Source: Antedon mediterranea (Eukaryota > Echinodermata > Crinoidea > Comatulida > Antedonidae). From it: a DNA stretch of 60,000 bases. This document shows, piece by piece, positions 23,600 through 33,163 of the stretch (its first letter is position 1; each line of letters opens with the position of its first letter). Both the position numbers and the translations under genes were made by a program. Under the pieces are notes generated by a model. It did not search any database, was not told where the DNA came from, and was given only the letters and a program-made list of their open reading frames with translations. The stretch covers positions 27,402,501-27,462,500 of the forward strand of contig NC_092672.1 in the NCBI RefSeq assembly GCF_964355755.1. The letters run 5' to 3'.

Positions 23600-23945
23600 T
23601 TGAAATAACAGCGTAACCACCAGTAATGGCGTAACCTCCAATAGTAGCGTAACCACCGACAACGGCGTAACCTCCAACAGCAACGTAACCACCAGCAATG
23701 GCGTAACCTCCAACCAGCAACGTAACCACCAACAATGTGTAACCTCCAACAGCACGTAACCACCAACGATGGTGTAACCTCCACAGCAACGTAACCACCA
23801 ACAATGGTGTAACCTCCACAGCAACGTAACCATCAACAATGTGTAACCTCCACAGCAACGTGTACACCAACACAATGGTGTAACCTCCAACAGCTGCACG
23901 TACACCAACACAATGGTGTAACCTCTAACAGCAACGTAACCACGT
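23600..23945 (-). repeat. 36-bp minisatellite, Gly-Gly-Tyr coding in one frame
   Basis: About nine tandem units alternate GTAACCTCCA and GTAACCACCA blocks, spaced 18 bases apart with a 36-bp higher-order period. On the minus strand the left part reads as GGYAVV/GGYATI/GGYAIT hexapeptides and stops shortly after (SSPA). Units toward 23945 carry 1-2 bp indels that break that frame. It could be the decayed end of a glycine/tyrosine-rich repeat gene, or a plain minisatellite. No start or flanking exon was found. Confidence 0.75.
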
Positions 23946-23961
23946 ACCTGCGATTTTTTCG

Positions 23962-24808
23962 AGACCCCTCATGAAACGTCACAAAATAAACAAGAATAAT
24001 TCATCAGTTAAATGTTCTTGTTCCGTGTGCACCCAAGCGTATAGTAACAAGAAGTGATTACACAAGTGCGCGCGCGGTGTACGATTCTAGGTCTATCTCC
24101 GCTGTGGTTGCGGCGTGCGATTTCATAAAAGAATAACGGCGTTTTGTGTGGATTGTCGAAATAATCAGCCTTTAGTTTATGGTGTTTTTAATATAATTTA
24201 TTACTAAAGAATTACGTGTTAAAATGATAGTTTCTATTAATACTACATGTATTAGGCCTAATGTTAGTCTCTAAACCCATGTCTATTCTAGTAGTAGCTG
24301 TATGTGTGTGTGTTAGGTATGACACAGTCCGAGTAATACTAATAAGTCAGCAAAATTAAACAATAAACATTACAAAAAAATACATTTTTTATTCTCGTGG
24401 GTCCAATCTTCCCATCTCATGTGTTCATATACGCGCATTTTCCTTTGAGTACATATTGTTTGATAATAAAATAGCAGAATTAAAAAAATTACAGTACACA
24501 AATTATACACATTCTTTATTCTTGTGGGTAAAGCTTTCTTTGGGCTATGTCCAATTACTACTTAGTTGAATGTGTCTTGCCTAGCTGTTGATTAGCCTCG
24601 ACACATTATGCATGCCAGTGGTGTGTGTGAAGAAGAGGGCGCGAAGGCAATCACGTGAATTGACCTAGAATCCTAGGCCTACTGTAGAAAGAATCGTATC
24701 GCTTAGTTTAATCACTTCTTGTTGCTATACGCTTGGGTGCACACGGAAAAACAAATTTAACTGATGAATTATTCATTTTTATTTTGTAACGTTTCATGAG
24801 GGGTCCCC
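23962..24808. mobile_element. fold-back / MITE-like element with long terminal inverted repeats
   Basis: The left end begins GACCCCTCATGAAACGT and carries TGTGCACCCAAGCGTATAG and CAAGAAGTGATTA. The right end carries these blocks as reverse complements in mirror order (about 24713-24808, ending CGTTTCATGAGGGGTC). The arms are about 100 bp, with weaker matching further inside (GATTCTAGGTC / GACCTAGAATC). There is no transposase in the roughly 650-bp interior, so this is non-autonomous. A target duplication was not resolved. Confidence 0.75.
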
Positions 24809-24816
24809 AACTTATG

Positions 24817-25352
24817 TACGAAAACAAAATCGCGTCCCGCCTTGACTATGCTATCTCGCTCTTGCTTGATGCCCGCGAAATTGATCTTAAACGATTACAG
24901 CGATTGCAGAACAAGGCGGCGCGGCTGGCCTTTGCGTGTGGACGGGATCAGCCCTTGGATGGTTTATTGAAATCAATCTTCATTGACTTCATATAAAAAA
25001 AAAGAATTTTGTACAAAGTTTTTGTTTTTGTTTTTAAATGTATTTACTCTGTTGTTTCATTGTACATTTTTGATTTAATTAAGTTTAACCGTGACCAGCT
25101 TTCATTTAATTACAGGTGTCGACTTCGCTCCTCTAATGATCCCACCCGACTTTTCGTTCCACGATCTAATCGGAAAGCTGTCGCCGCTCCGCGGATCTGG
25201 AACGCGCTACCTGTCGATTTGAGAGGAGCGAATTCGGCACCTCTATTTAAACGTCAACTTAAAACTGTTCTTTTTAATTAATTACTTGGTATTGTTAGGC
25301 GCTCTGTTCTTTGTAGGGAGCCATATAAAAACCTGTATAGAATAGAATAGAA
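24817..25352 (+). pseudogene. CR1/Jockey-like non-LTR RT C-terminus and 3' end
   Basis: The plus strand reads KIASRLDYAISLLLDA, LKRLQRLQNKAARLA, then, after one in-frame TAA (24994-24996), YKVFVFVFKCIYS, RLRSSNDPTRLFVPRSNRK and APRIWNALPVDLRGA, ending FKRQLKTVLFN at 25281. These are the standard post-RT motifs of CR1/Jockey-group elements. The 3' end carries a TAGAATAGAA tail around 25335-25350. It abuts the fold-back element. It is 5' truncated and dead, with one nonsense codon. Confidence 0.85.
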
Positions 25353-25559
25353 AACAGACAAAAATAATGTTTTCACTTATAAAATAACCTAATAATTGGT
25401 TAAATTCAACCAAAAATCCATTGGCTGACAGCCAATTTGACCAAGTTTTGCTTTAAATTCCAGTTTTTTCAGGTAAATACATTTTTTTATTAGGCATTAT
25501 GACATTTAAATGGTATATTCAACAACCAAAACATTGTAAAAATTATTTTTCAGGGGGAC

Positions 25560-25855
25560 AATACATCTTTAATTGATGAATATATCTGTGTAATTCTCAA
25601 CCTTCCTAACAAATTCTTCAGAGACATTCAAACCAGTGCGACTATGATATTTCTCTATTTTCTCAAGGAGCACCTCTCCGCCACAAAGGGAATACTCGAT
25701 CCAAAAATTGTAACCACTCGCCTGATGAAATTCTCAATCCGCCCTTTGTTTCCTCCAACAGCCCAACACACAAGTTCATATATTATACTACACATAAGGA
25801 ATCTATAAAAAGGGAGCAACACAAGTAAACAAATCTTTAAAACCACACAGTACAC
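25560..25855 (-). pseudogene. non-LTR RT C-terminal fragment
   Basis: Minus-strand reading LLPFYRFLMCSIIYELVCWA, then NKGRIENFIRRVVTIFG and CSLRKIEKYHSRTGLNV, resembles the segment after the RT thumb in CR1/Rex1-like elements (FYRS-I-S---Y---CW----N---R). There is no longer open frame, so it is an old fragment. Confidence is moderate because the piece is short and divergent. Confidence 0.55.
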
Positions 25856-26929
25856 AATAAACGCTTTAAAAAGTTTTTAAAGTCCCATTCACTACGTTTT
25901 TTAGATCTAATTTAATGTCACAAACTACATTTAATGTAGAAATAATAAATACTATATATGGTCCTATTGCGATTACTTTGTTCGTCTTTAAACGGTTAAA
26001 AATGTGAACAATAAGTCAATTCTAATAAATTAAGCTGCCCGCTATAAATCCTAACATGCATTGCGTGTGGATTGATAATTTTGTTTTTCTTCTGTGATTC
26101 ACCCACTTTTTCGATTGATCGCAAAAGCAAAACGAATGGAAGAACCGTAACTTTTCAGCGGAAATACCGGGTCTTCCCAAATTTGTATTAACGGAATCTG
26201 CTAAAAAAAGAAAGATATAAAATACAGCAACTATACAACGTCAGGCCTAAATAGCTAGCATACGATGTTCATACATTACCGATGATTACCAGCTAGGCCT
26301 ACAAAACTACAAGTAAGCCTAGCTAGGCTAGGCATAAAGACCGTCCACAAGGGGACACTCAACGCGTTGAGCTCTTAGGTAGTTCATTGTTTCTCTATTT
26401 TTATCATAATTTACCGTAAATGTACATTTAAGACAAGGAATGACCTGGTTTAACGTTTTTAATGTAATATATATGCATTATTTTTACAAAAATTGTAGGG
26501 AATTGATATTTAATTCATTAACATATTGCTTGTTGACATTTGAAAACAAGGAAGGAACATTGTTATTATACAGTGTAAACATTGAGCACTATACCCTCCC
26601 ACATTTTTTTTTCATATTATAAGGGAAGCGTGCATTCTCATACAGTAGGTTTTCACATCTTTCGTAATCCAGGACTTATTATTTTGGTAAATTTTCAGTT
26701 TCATATTAAATTTTCATTTCAGACTAAATCAACTGATTTACAAATCTTCCCAATGGATTATTTCAAGCATGATAGCATTTACCAAACAATATACTCCAAT
26801 AACATAATATTATAAAATTTACTTCAATGATTTACATATATGTACATTGGGTTAAGTTCTAGAATTCCCCTGTTTGTCCAAACTGTTTTCAAAAATAACT
26901 TTCCTTTCACAATAATCAATAAGTATTAT
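25856..26929. other. non-coding, nothing recognised
   Basis: AT-rich DNA with a few TAGGCCTA-like octamers (26290-26340). No coding or repeat structure could be assigned. Confidence 0.4.
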
Positions 26930-27410
26930 AGCAACATGTTGGACCAGTAGCAATGCTCAATTGATTGTAATGTTTTTGTTGTACGCTTAGTTAATTGTCA
27001 TTTTTAGACATAAATCAATATGATATGACACAGACTATTGTATTGGAATTACGCATAACTCGATATTTGTTCTACAGAACAATTGGTTGAATCAATATAT
27101 TGACGTGTGTTGATTTTTGTGTGTTCAGTGATCCAATAACCAATACCTTGTGAAACTTCTTGTACATAATAATAATAATAGTTGGCTTCGTTAATTCGTT
27201 CGTTCAGGGGGGGGGGGGGGATTTAATTGCTCTTATTTGCTATTTAGAGTCCATCACTCGAATCAATCATAGTTTAAAAAAACAGTGTGTACACTATTCG
27301 CAAATATAGGCATATAGACGTGATAACTGTTATAAACATAAACAATTGTATAACAACTAGTTAACTCCTAGTTCTATTTGTTTGCCTCCTTATTGTTAGC
27401 ACCATTTTAC
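26930..27410 (+). repeat. duplicated Mab-21-like 5' flank (decayed copy E)
   Basis: This matches the upstream region of copy C (31735-32180). Shared blocks include CAATGCTCAATTGATTG, GAACAATTGGTTGAAT, ATTGACGTGTGTTGATTTTT, CAGTGATCCAATAA, TTGCTCTTAT and ACTCCTAGTT. No intact coding start follows; the 3' remnants of this copy lie at 28335-29130. Confidence 0.75.
27207..27220. repeat. poly-G tract, 14 bases
   Basis: An isolated run of 14 G in AT-rich DNA, lying inside the decayed copy E flank. It could form a G-quadruplex or be length-variable. Confidence 0.9.
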
Positions 27411-27670
27411 AATAAACAATAGCAAATAGATGAAGACTAAGAAGAAGTTCAAGAAATGATTTTAATAATCAAAATAAAAGAGATATAAACGAAAGATTTG
27501 AAAAGATGCATAGGCATCAAGTTTCTGATATATATATATATATATTTTAAAGTAAAATATCTAATTTCACAATTAATAATATTGATAATACTTTTAGCTG
27601 TCATCACTGTATTACTAGTAATTCTCTAACACTGCTACACGTTTTGATATTCATTGAAGTAAAACAGTTT

Positions 27671-27851
27671 CTATATAAAGCAGGGGGCGTACTGGATAAT
27701 GATCAGTTCTCATTAGAGACGTAACGCAAGCCAGTAAACCAATGACAAGCAACAGTTTGGATGATCCATAACTTGCAATTTGTCAAATTTCTTACATTTC
27801 TTCCCTAGTGGGAACCAAGCATTATCCAGAACACCTTTGCTTTATAGAGAC
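27671..27851. mobile_element. small MITE-like fold-back element
   Basis: The left end (TATAAAGCAGGGG, then TACTGGATAATG) is mirrored at the right end (CATTATCCAGAAC, then CTTTGCTTTATAGAGA), giving imperfect inverted repeats of about 30 bp over 180 bp. It is non-coding and lies inside the remains of copy E. Confidence 0.55.
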
Positions 27852-28334
27852 TAAAACATGTCAGTAGAATACAGTAAACTAGGAAATACATGCTGTATTT
27901 TATTTTGTGTAATGTACAACAAAAGACACTATCTTTTATTTAAAGGTTTTAGAGTTTACTCTATAGTACACTCCTGATTCAGAACGCTCCCGCTTTATCA
28001 AAACACTGTCTGTATAATTTCTACGTATAAACAACCTACACGTCAGCAGAGTACAGTAAACCAGGAACTATTATTAGGCCTACAATAATAAACAGCTTTT
28101 GTATAATATTTTACAACAAAAAACTATCTTTTATTTATACAGTACACACTTGCATGAATATTCCACAGCATGTGACTGCTATTTTATAAATTCACAGTCA
28201 TAGTTGAAATGCTAAACCGTTTGGTGATTATACTGTACAAGAAATTAATTAATTTTGAAACGATAAAGATAAAGCAATTGGATTTAATTCAGTCAAAATA
28301 GTTTTATAGTAGTATTTGTTTTATATTTTATGTT

Positions 28335-29130
28335 ATGAAAAAGGATCAGAGCTTGTGTACCCCGATGAATGGAGTGATCAGGGTATATGTACCCACATTA
28401 ATATAATTAAATATTACTATACTACATGAATAAAGAGGAAAAATTGAGATTCTTGTTTGAACCCGTTTATGTTAATGCAAAATTACGTACGAGAAACAAA
28501 AGTCAATTATAGTAAAACAATGGAGAAGGCAGGGATAATAACACGGTTTAGAGTATGATACACAACTAAAAGAAAGCATTTGGTAGAGAAAGAAATAAAA
28601 TTACAAAGATTCATTGATTAACTAGACAGGAATTAAAGCCCGGTTCAGAGACTATAAGATGTCATAGATCAATAAATTGTATTGTGCCAAGCTTACATCG
28701 ATAAACAATGACAATCATGCGATTACAGTAGGCCTACACAAAACCCAACGACTACGGATTAGACATTACAGGATAATTTAAAATCCCATTCACTGACAAA
28801 TTCTATTGAATGGCAACCTCTGAACTAAACCAGAATGCCCCTGCTTTATCCAAACATTAAAACATGTCAGCAGTGAACCAGGAACTAGGCGTAATGTAGA
28901 TATTACTATCTTAATGCATAAAGTAAAACAAAATACACAATTTTTATTTTATTTAGGGCTAAGGAACTAGACATTTATAGACATATATGCATTTAAATGA
29001 GATGAAGTTGAGTTTGACTGTGACTAGACTATATTATAAGCCAACGCAATCATTAATTACGATTATAGAACAGTTAATGATCAAAAATTGGTATAGGTTT
29101 TGGTTCTTATTCAGATAGCTTGGAAAATAT
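28335..29130 (+). pseudogene. Mab-21-like copy E, C-terminal remnants
   Basis: Two pieces of the C-terminal extension survive. 28335-28435 reads YEKGSELVYP, then WSDQGI and NIIKYYY, followed by a stop. 28985-29130 reads LNEMKLSLTV, then QSLITIIEQL and RFW, matching the last residues of copies A and C. Between them lies a stretch (28497-28775) copied from, or shared with, the 3' flank of copy A. The copy is rearranged as well as decayed. Confidence 0.75.
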
Positions 29131-30066
29131 GCAAATGTTCTGAAAATCCTATGGTTGGTTGTCACCAGAGTAGACATGATAGTAATAGTGAGAAATTTTA
29201 AAATGGTATTATCAAAGCACATACAGTAACCAACTTACTATACAGTAATTTATACCATACTATTATGTTATAAGTTAATACCAGAAATTAAATACCAAAC
29301 AAAAATAACAAACAAAAACTAAAATGTACCTTTTGATGTTTTGTTCAATAAGTAAGATATTTAAAAAAATAAATATTTGACAAGAATTTAAAAGGAACAA
29401 ACTTTAACTTTAAAAACCTATTAAACTTTTATTTATTATTATAATAAAATATATTTATTATATTATATTTATTATTATAAATTATACTGAAAAAGTTCGT
29501 TTATTTCTGCATAATTTCTTAAACTTATGCAAATGAACTGAGTAAATGAGAAGGCGTCCATTATACAAAATCATATCTTCAACAAGATCTTTTGATCTAT
29601 TCATTCAATTATTAAACGTTGTTATGATTATTCTTACTATATGTAGCGATGAGCATATTGATAATTCAAATATGCAAATGAGGTTTCCACTAATAATAAT
29701 TAATATTCAATTATTACAAAAAGAGTTTTTAGGGTTTATGAGTAACCAGCATAATTTGTGAAATTAGGATTAAATGTGAGAGATCATTGACAAATGCGAA
29801 TTAATGATTTCAATTTAGGAACAAATGAGTGGCCACCAGTAGAATACATCAGATCTTTTCATTCAATAATGAAAAGTATTTATATTTATTTTAATGTTAA
29901 AAGGATATTCAAGTGACAATTAATTATTACTACAGTATGCATAGCAAATGACATCATATTTTTCTACAGTAGACAATATACAGTTTCATTTTTAGAATAA
30001 TTATGTAAACTAGATCGTGCCCACAAATGGTTTTTGAAAACACAGTAATTTCAGCGTTAAAAAACT
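29131..30066. other. non-coding, nothing recognised
   Basis: AT-rich sequence with TTATTA-type low-complexity runs near 29430-29480. No gene signature. Confidence 0.4.
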
Positions 30067-30845
30067 GGCGATTTCAAACGTAGGCCTTCCGCAGGACTAT
30101 AAAATACATGTCGTTTACTTCTTTCTTTCTTGGTATGATCCAAGAATACTTTAATAGACACGGTGATTCATAGTATGTAGTGTATGTGTTTTGTATGTTA
30201 CATTAGGGTTGAGGAATGGGGAAGAGGATGGGTGCAAAGAGAAACAATTTTTAAATATATTCTTTTATCCTCTCAGTGACGAAATATTTGATATACCAGT
30301 AAATACACTAAAACATTTTTGATTTAATACTTTATATTGAAACTGTCACTGTCACAGTCGATTGAAATAGTAAAGTACATATGTAACGATACACCACTAC
30401 GATGTTTATATTTGTTGTAAATTAATACAAACGTTGAGAAGCAACTGTCAGTAATAAAGGCGATTTCAAATGTAGGCCTACCGCAGGACTATAAAATACA
30501 TGTCGTTTACTTCTTTCTTTCTTGGTATGATCCAAGAACACTTTAATATAGTGTAGTGTATGTGTTTTGTATGTTACATTAGGCTTGAGGAATGGGGAAG
30601 AGGATGGGTGCAAAGAGAAACCATTGTTAAATATATTCTTTTATCTTCTCAGTGACGAAATATTTGTTTTCCTAATATACCAGTAAATACAGTAAAACAT
30701 TTTCGATTTAATACTTTATATTGAAACTGTCACTGTCACAGTCGATTGAAATAGTAAAGTACATATGTAACGATACACCACTACGATGTTTATATTTGTT
30801 GTAAATTAATACAAACGTTGAGAAGCAACTGTCAGTAATAAAGTG
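30067..30845. repeat. direct tandem duplication, two units of about 390 bp
   Basis: Unit 1 starts with CGATTTCAAACGTAGGCC at 30069 and unit 2 with CGATTTCAAATGTAGGCC at about 30461. Both end with GAAGCAACTGTCAGTAATAAA. Differences are a few substitutions and short indels (for example, a block near 30155-30180 missing from unit 2). This looks like a recent local duplication of non-coding DNA. Confidence 0.9.
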
Positions 30846-31734
30846 TATTTGTTTATTTATCTAATGTACCCACAGTAAGACATTTCCGCTTCAAATGGCG
30901 ACCAAAAATGTAAATGGTATTTACAGTCAAAATGTGTTATATAGTACACTACTTATAACTAACTACAGTATTGCAATAGTATATATAATAAATATGTATG
31001 TATAATAAATCTAATAAAATATAATTTTTTTCGGTTTGTCTTCAACGTTATGATGCTGTACTCGAGCTTTTTGACCGGTTTTCGGCTATTGAAAACAATT
31101 ATCGTAGAAGAAGACAGGTAAATGAGAAGCATCCTCGTATTATTGTGTGCAGTTATTTTTCGAGATGGACCTCCATTAGACAGTGTATACAACAATCGGA
31201 AAACACCCCTATTTGGAAAAATCATTGAACCTAGATTCGTTTTAATTGTCAATAACTAATTATCTAATTCAACTTAATTAGTAAAGAGGGTGACATCAGT
31301 ACCGAAAGTATGAACCAACTTTATATACCATTGAGTGAAAAGTAACGCAATTTAATGAATTTTTCATTTACGTACATTTATATATAGATGCTTATTTATA
31401 GTATGCAAATTACCTTTGCAACATAATAAAAAAACAAACCAGATCGTCTACAATATGTCCGTTTTTTTTGTTTAATATTTCACATGGTTAAGCACAATTT
31501 TGGTTTCCATTTTAGATTAAAAAATGGGAGAAACGCCCACTTAATAATTGATTACAAATTTATTTTGTGCATTCTTAATGTTTAAATGTGTGTGCACGTA
31601 GTCTTATAAGAAGCACACCCGTTTTTATTTTACAGAAAGTTTAATAAGTTTCAATATGTTTTTAAGAATGCTCCTGTTTCAACTAAAACATTTTATACAT
31701 ATAGCTTTCCTTTAAAGAAACACGGTCGACCTGT
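30846..31734. other. non-coding, nothing recognised
   Basis: AT-rich spacer between the tandem duplication and the copy C flank. No coding signature. Confidence 0.35.
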
Positions 31735-32272
31735 AACAATGCTCAATTGATTGAAATGTATTTATAACGCATAGTCTAATTGTTATGTTTAGACATAACA
31801 CAGTATGGTATGACGCATAGGACTATTGTATTGAGAGATGCATCTCGATATTTATTCACAGAACAATTGGTTGAATACATATATTGACGTGTGTTGATTT
31901 TTGTATGTGCAGTGATCCAATAAGCATTACATTGCGATCGTTCTAAAATTGTACGTATTAATAATAATTGCTTTCATTTTATCGAGATATTAGAAATATG
32001 TTGCTCTTATCTTTATTTACATATATCACTGGAAACAATCAGTAACAATTTCGTACACTTTCAGTACTTAACTGTTGGACCCTTGTATTTATAGGGAAGT
32101 GATAATTTGTTATGTTATTACTAGTATACCAATTAGATCACTCCTAGTTAACTTGGCTTGCCTGCATGGCGTTTTGACATCTCTCACTCTTACTACTTTG
32201 TTAAACTATACGTTTTATAGACAAGAGCTTGGAACTTCAACTGTACCAGTGAAATTGGTCATAAATAGAATT
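31735..32272 (+). promoter_or_regulatory. 5' flank of Mab-21-like copy C with shared upstream block
   Basis: The first part is shared with the copy E flank. ACTGGAAACAA at 32028-32038 also occurs at 46032-46042, upstream of fragment D2, and at 58850-58860, upstream of the possible copy G. Copy E has a mutated form at 27256-27266. In C, E and G it is preceded by a similar TTGCTNTTAT block. It could be a promoter element or the start of the 5' UTR. This reading is inferred from conservation only. Confidence 0.45.
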
Positions 32273-33163
32273 ATGACATTTGCATATAAATCAAGTGGTA
32301 GAGACATGGATGGAATTGCAGATGAATTTCTGAAGATGGCCATGGGTTCAAGATTTCTTTACAGTGCTTCTATTAAGGTTGACCAGAAACTATGGGATAT
32401 TGCTTATCAACGTTTACCCGGCATAAATTATCAAACGTATATGGTGGGGAGTTATTATGAATCCATGCAGGATTCCATATGTGGAGATCACGATGTAATG
32501 GATAACTTCTCAATTAATCCATTTGTATTGTGGCCGTATGAACCAGCAAGGAAGTATCATAAAGGTGGCTATGTAATGGTTGAGCAGAATTTAAGTGAAC
32601 CAGTTTATTTTACTCTTAAAGAAAACAGAAACTGGCCATTAGATGAGTCTTTAAAACACGTTGTTGATAAGAATGGTTGTTTTATACCTGATGCTTTTAT
32701 ACAGACAGATGAACTAATGAAAACAGATGGTACTAGAAAACATGGTCCTGCAATACAAACAACAGATGATTACTCTACTGAAAGGGATGTTGTACCTTGT
32801 TTGAAATGCCAGTCATGGCCATTACACTCAGCAGAATTTTTCGCAAGAAAAAGAACAAATAACTGGCCAACACGTACAGTGTTAAGAATGATTTCTAAGC
32901 TTGATTGTTTTCTAGTTGGTGTTGGACACCCAACAAGCAAATCAAAAGAAATTGAATGGAGGTTATCTTTCTCCGTAGCTGAAAGAGAACTCTGTTTTGG
33001 ACTCTGTGAACCATATGCTAGATGCATGTGTGCCATTAGAGCAATAAAACGTTCAAAGTATATTGATGTATTAAGTGAATCTGATTCACCAACACCATTC
33101 TGTTCTTACTTCATTAAGACAGCTTGCTTTTGGATGTGTGAGACTTTTCTTCCTAATGGCTAT
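32273..33163 (+). pseudogene. Mab-21-like copy C, N-terminal part (297 codons), interrupted by a transposon
   Basis: The ATG at 32273 aligns with the copy A start. The frame is open for 297 codons. It includes MVGSYYES and CGDHDVMD (the GS and DxD nucleotidyltransferase motifs), GGYVMVEQNLSEPVYFTL, NWPLDESLKHVV, CLKCQSWPLHS, VGVGHPTSKSKE, EWRLSFSVAERELC and FIKTACFWMCE. It is clearly diverged from copy A, so it is an older paralogue. The frame ends at a TAG formed by the first bases of the inserted element (33164). The C-terminal part resumes at 36684. The open frame on both sides suggests the gene was functional until a recent insertion. Transcripts might still make an N-terminal protein. 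Confidence 0.85.

Noticed and set aside
23539-23911. Several overlapping minus-strand peptides over the minisatellite as real genes
   Set aside because: They are alternative frames of the same tandem repeat. Frame breaks and the lack of exons on either side argue against a gene.
23600-23945. CRISPR-like array
   Set aside because: Units are contiguous and vary by indels, with no unique spacers, in an animal genome. It is a minisatellite.
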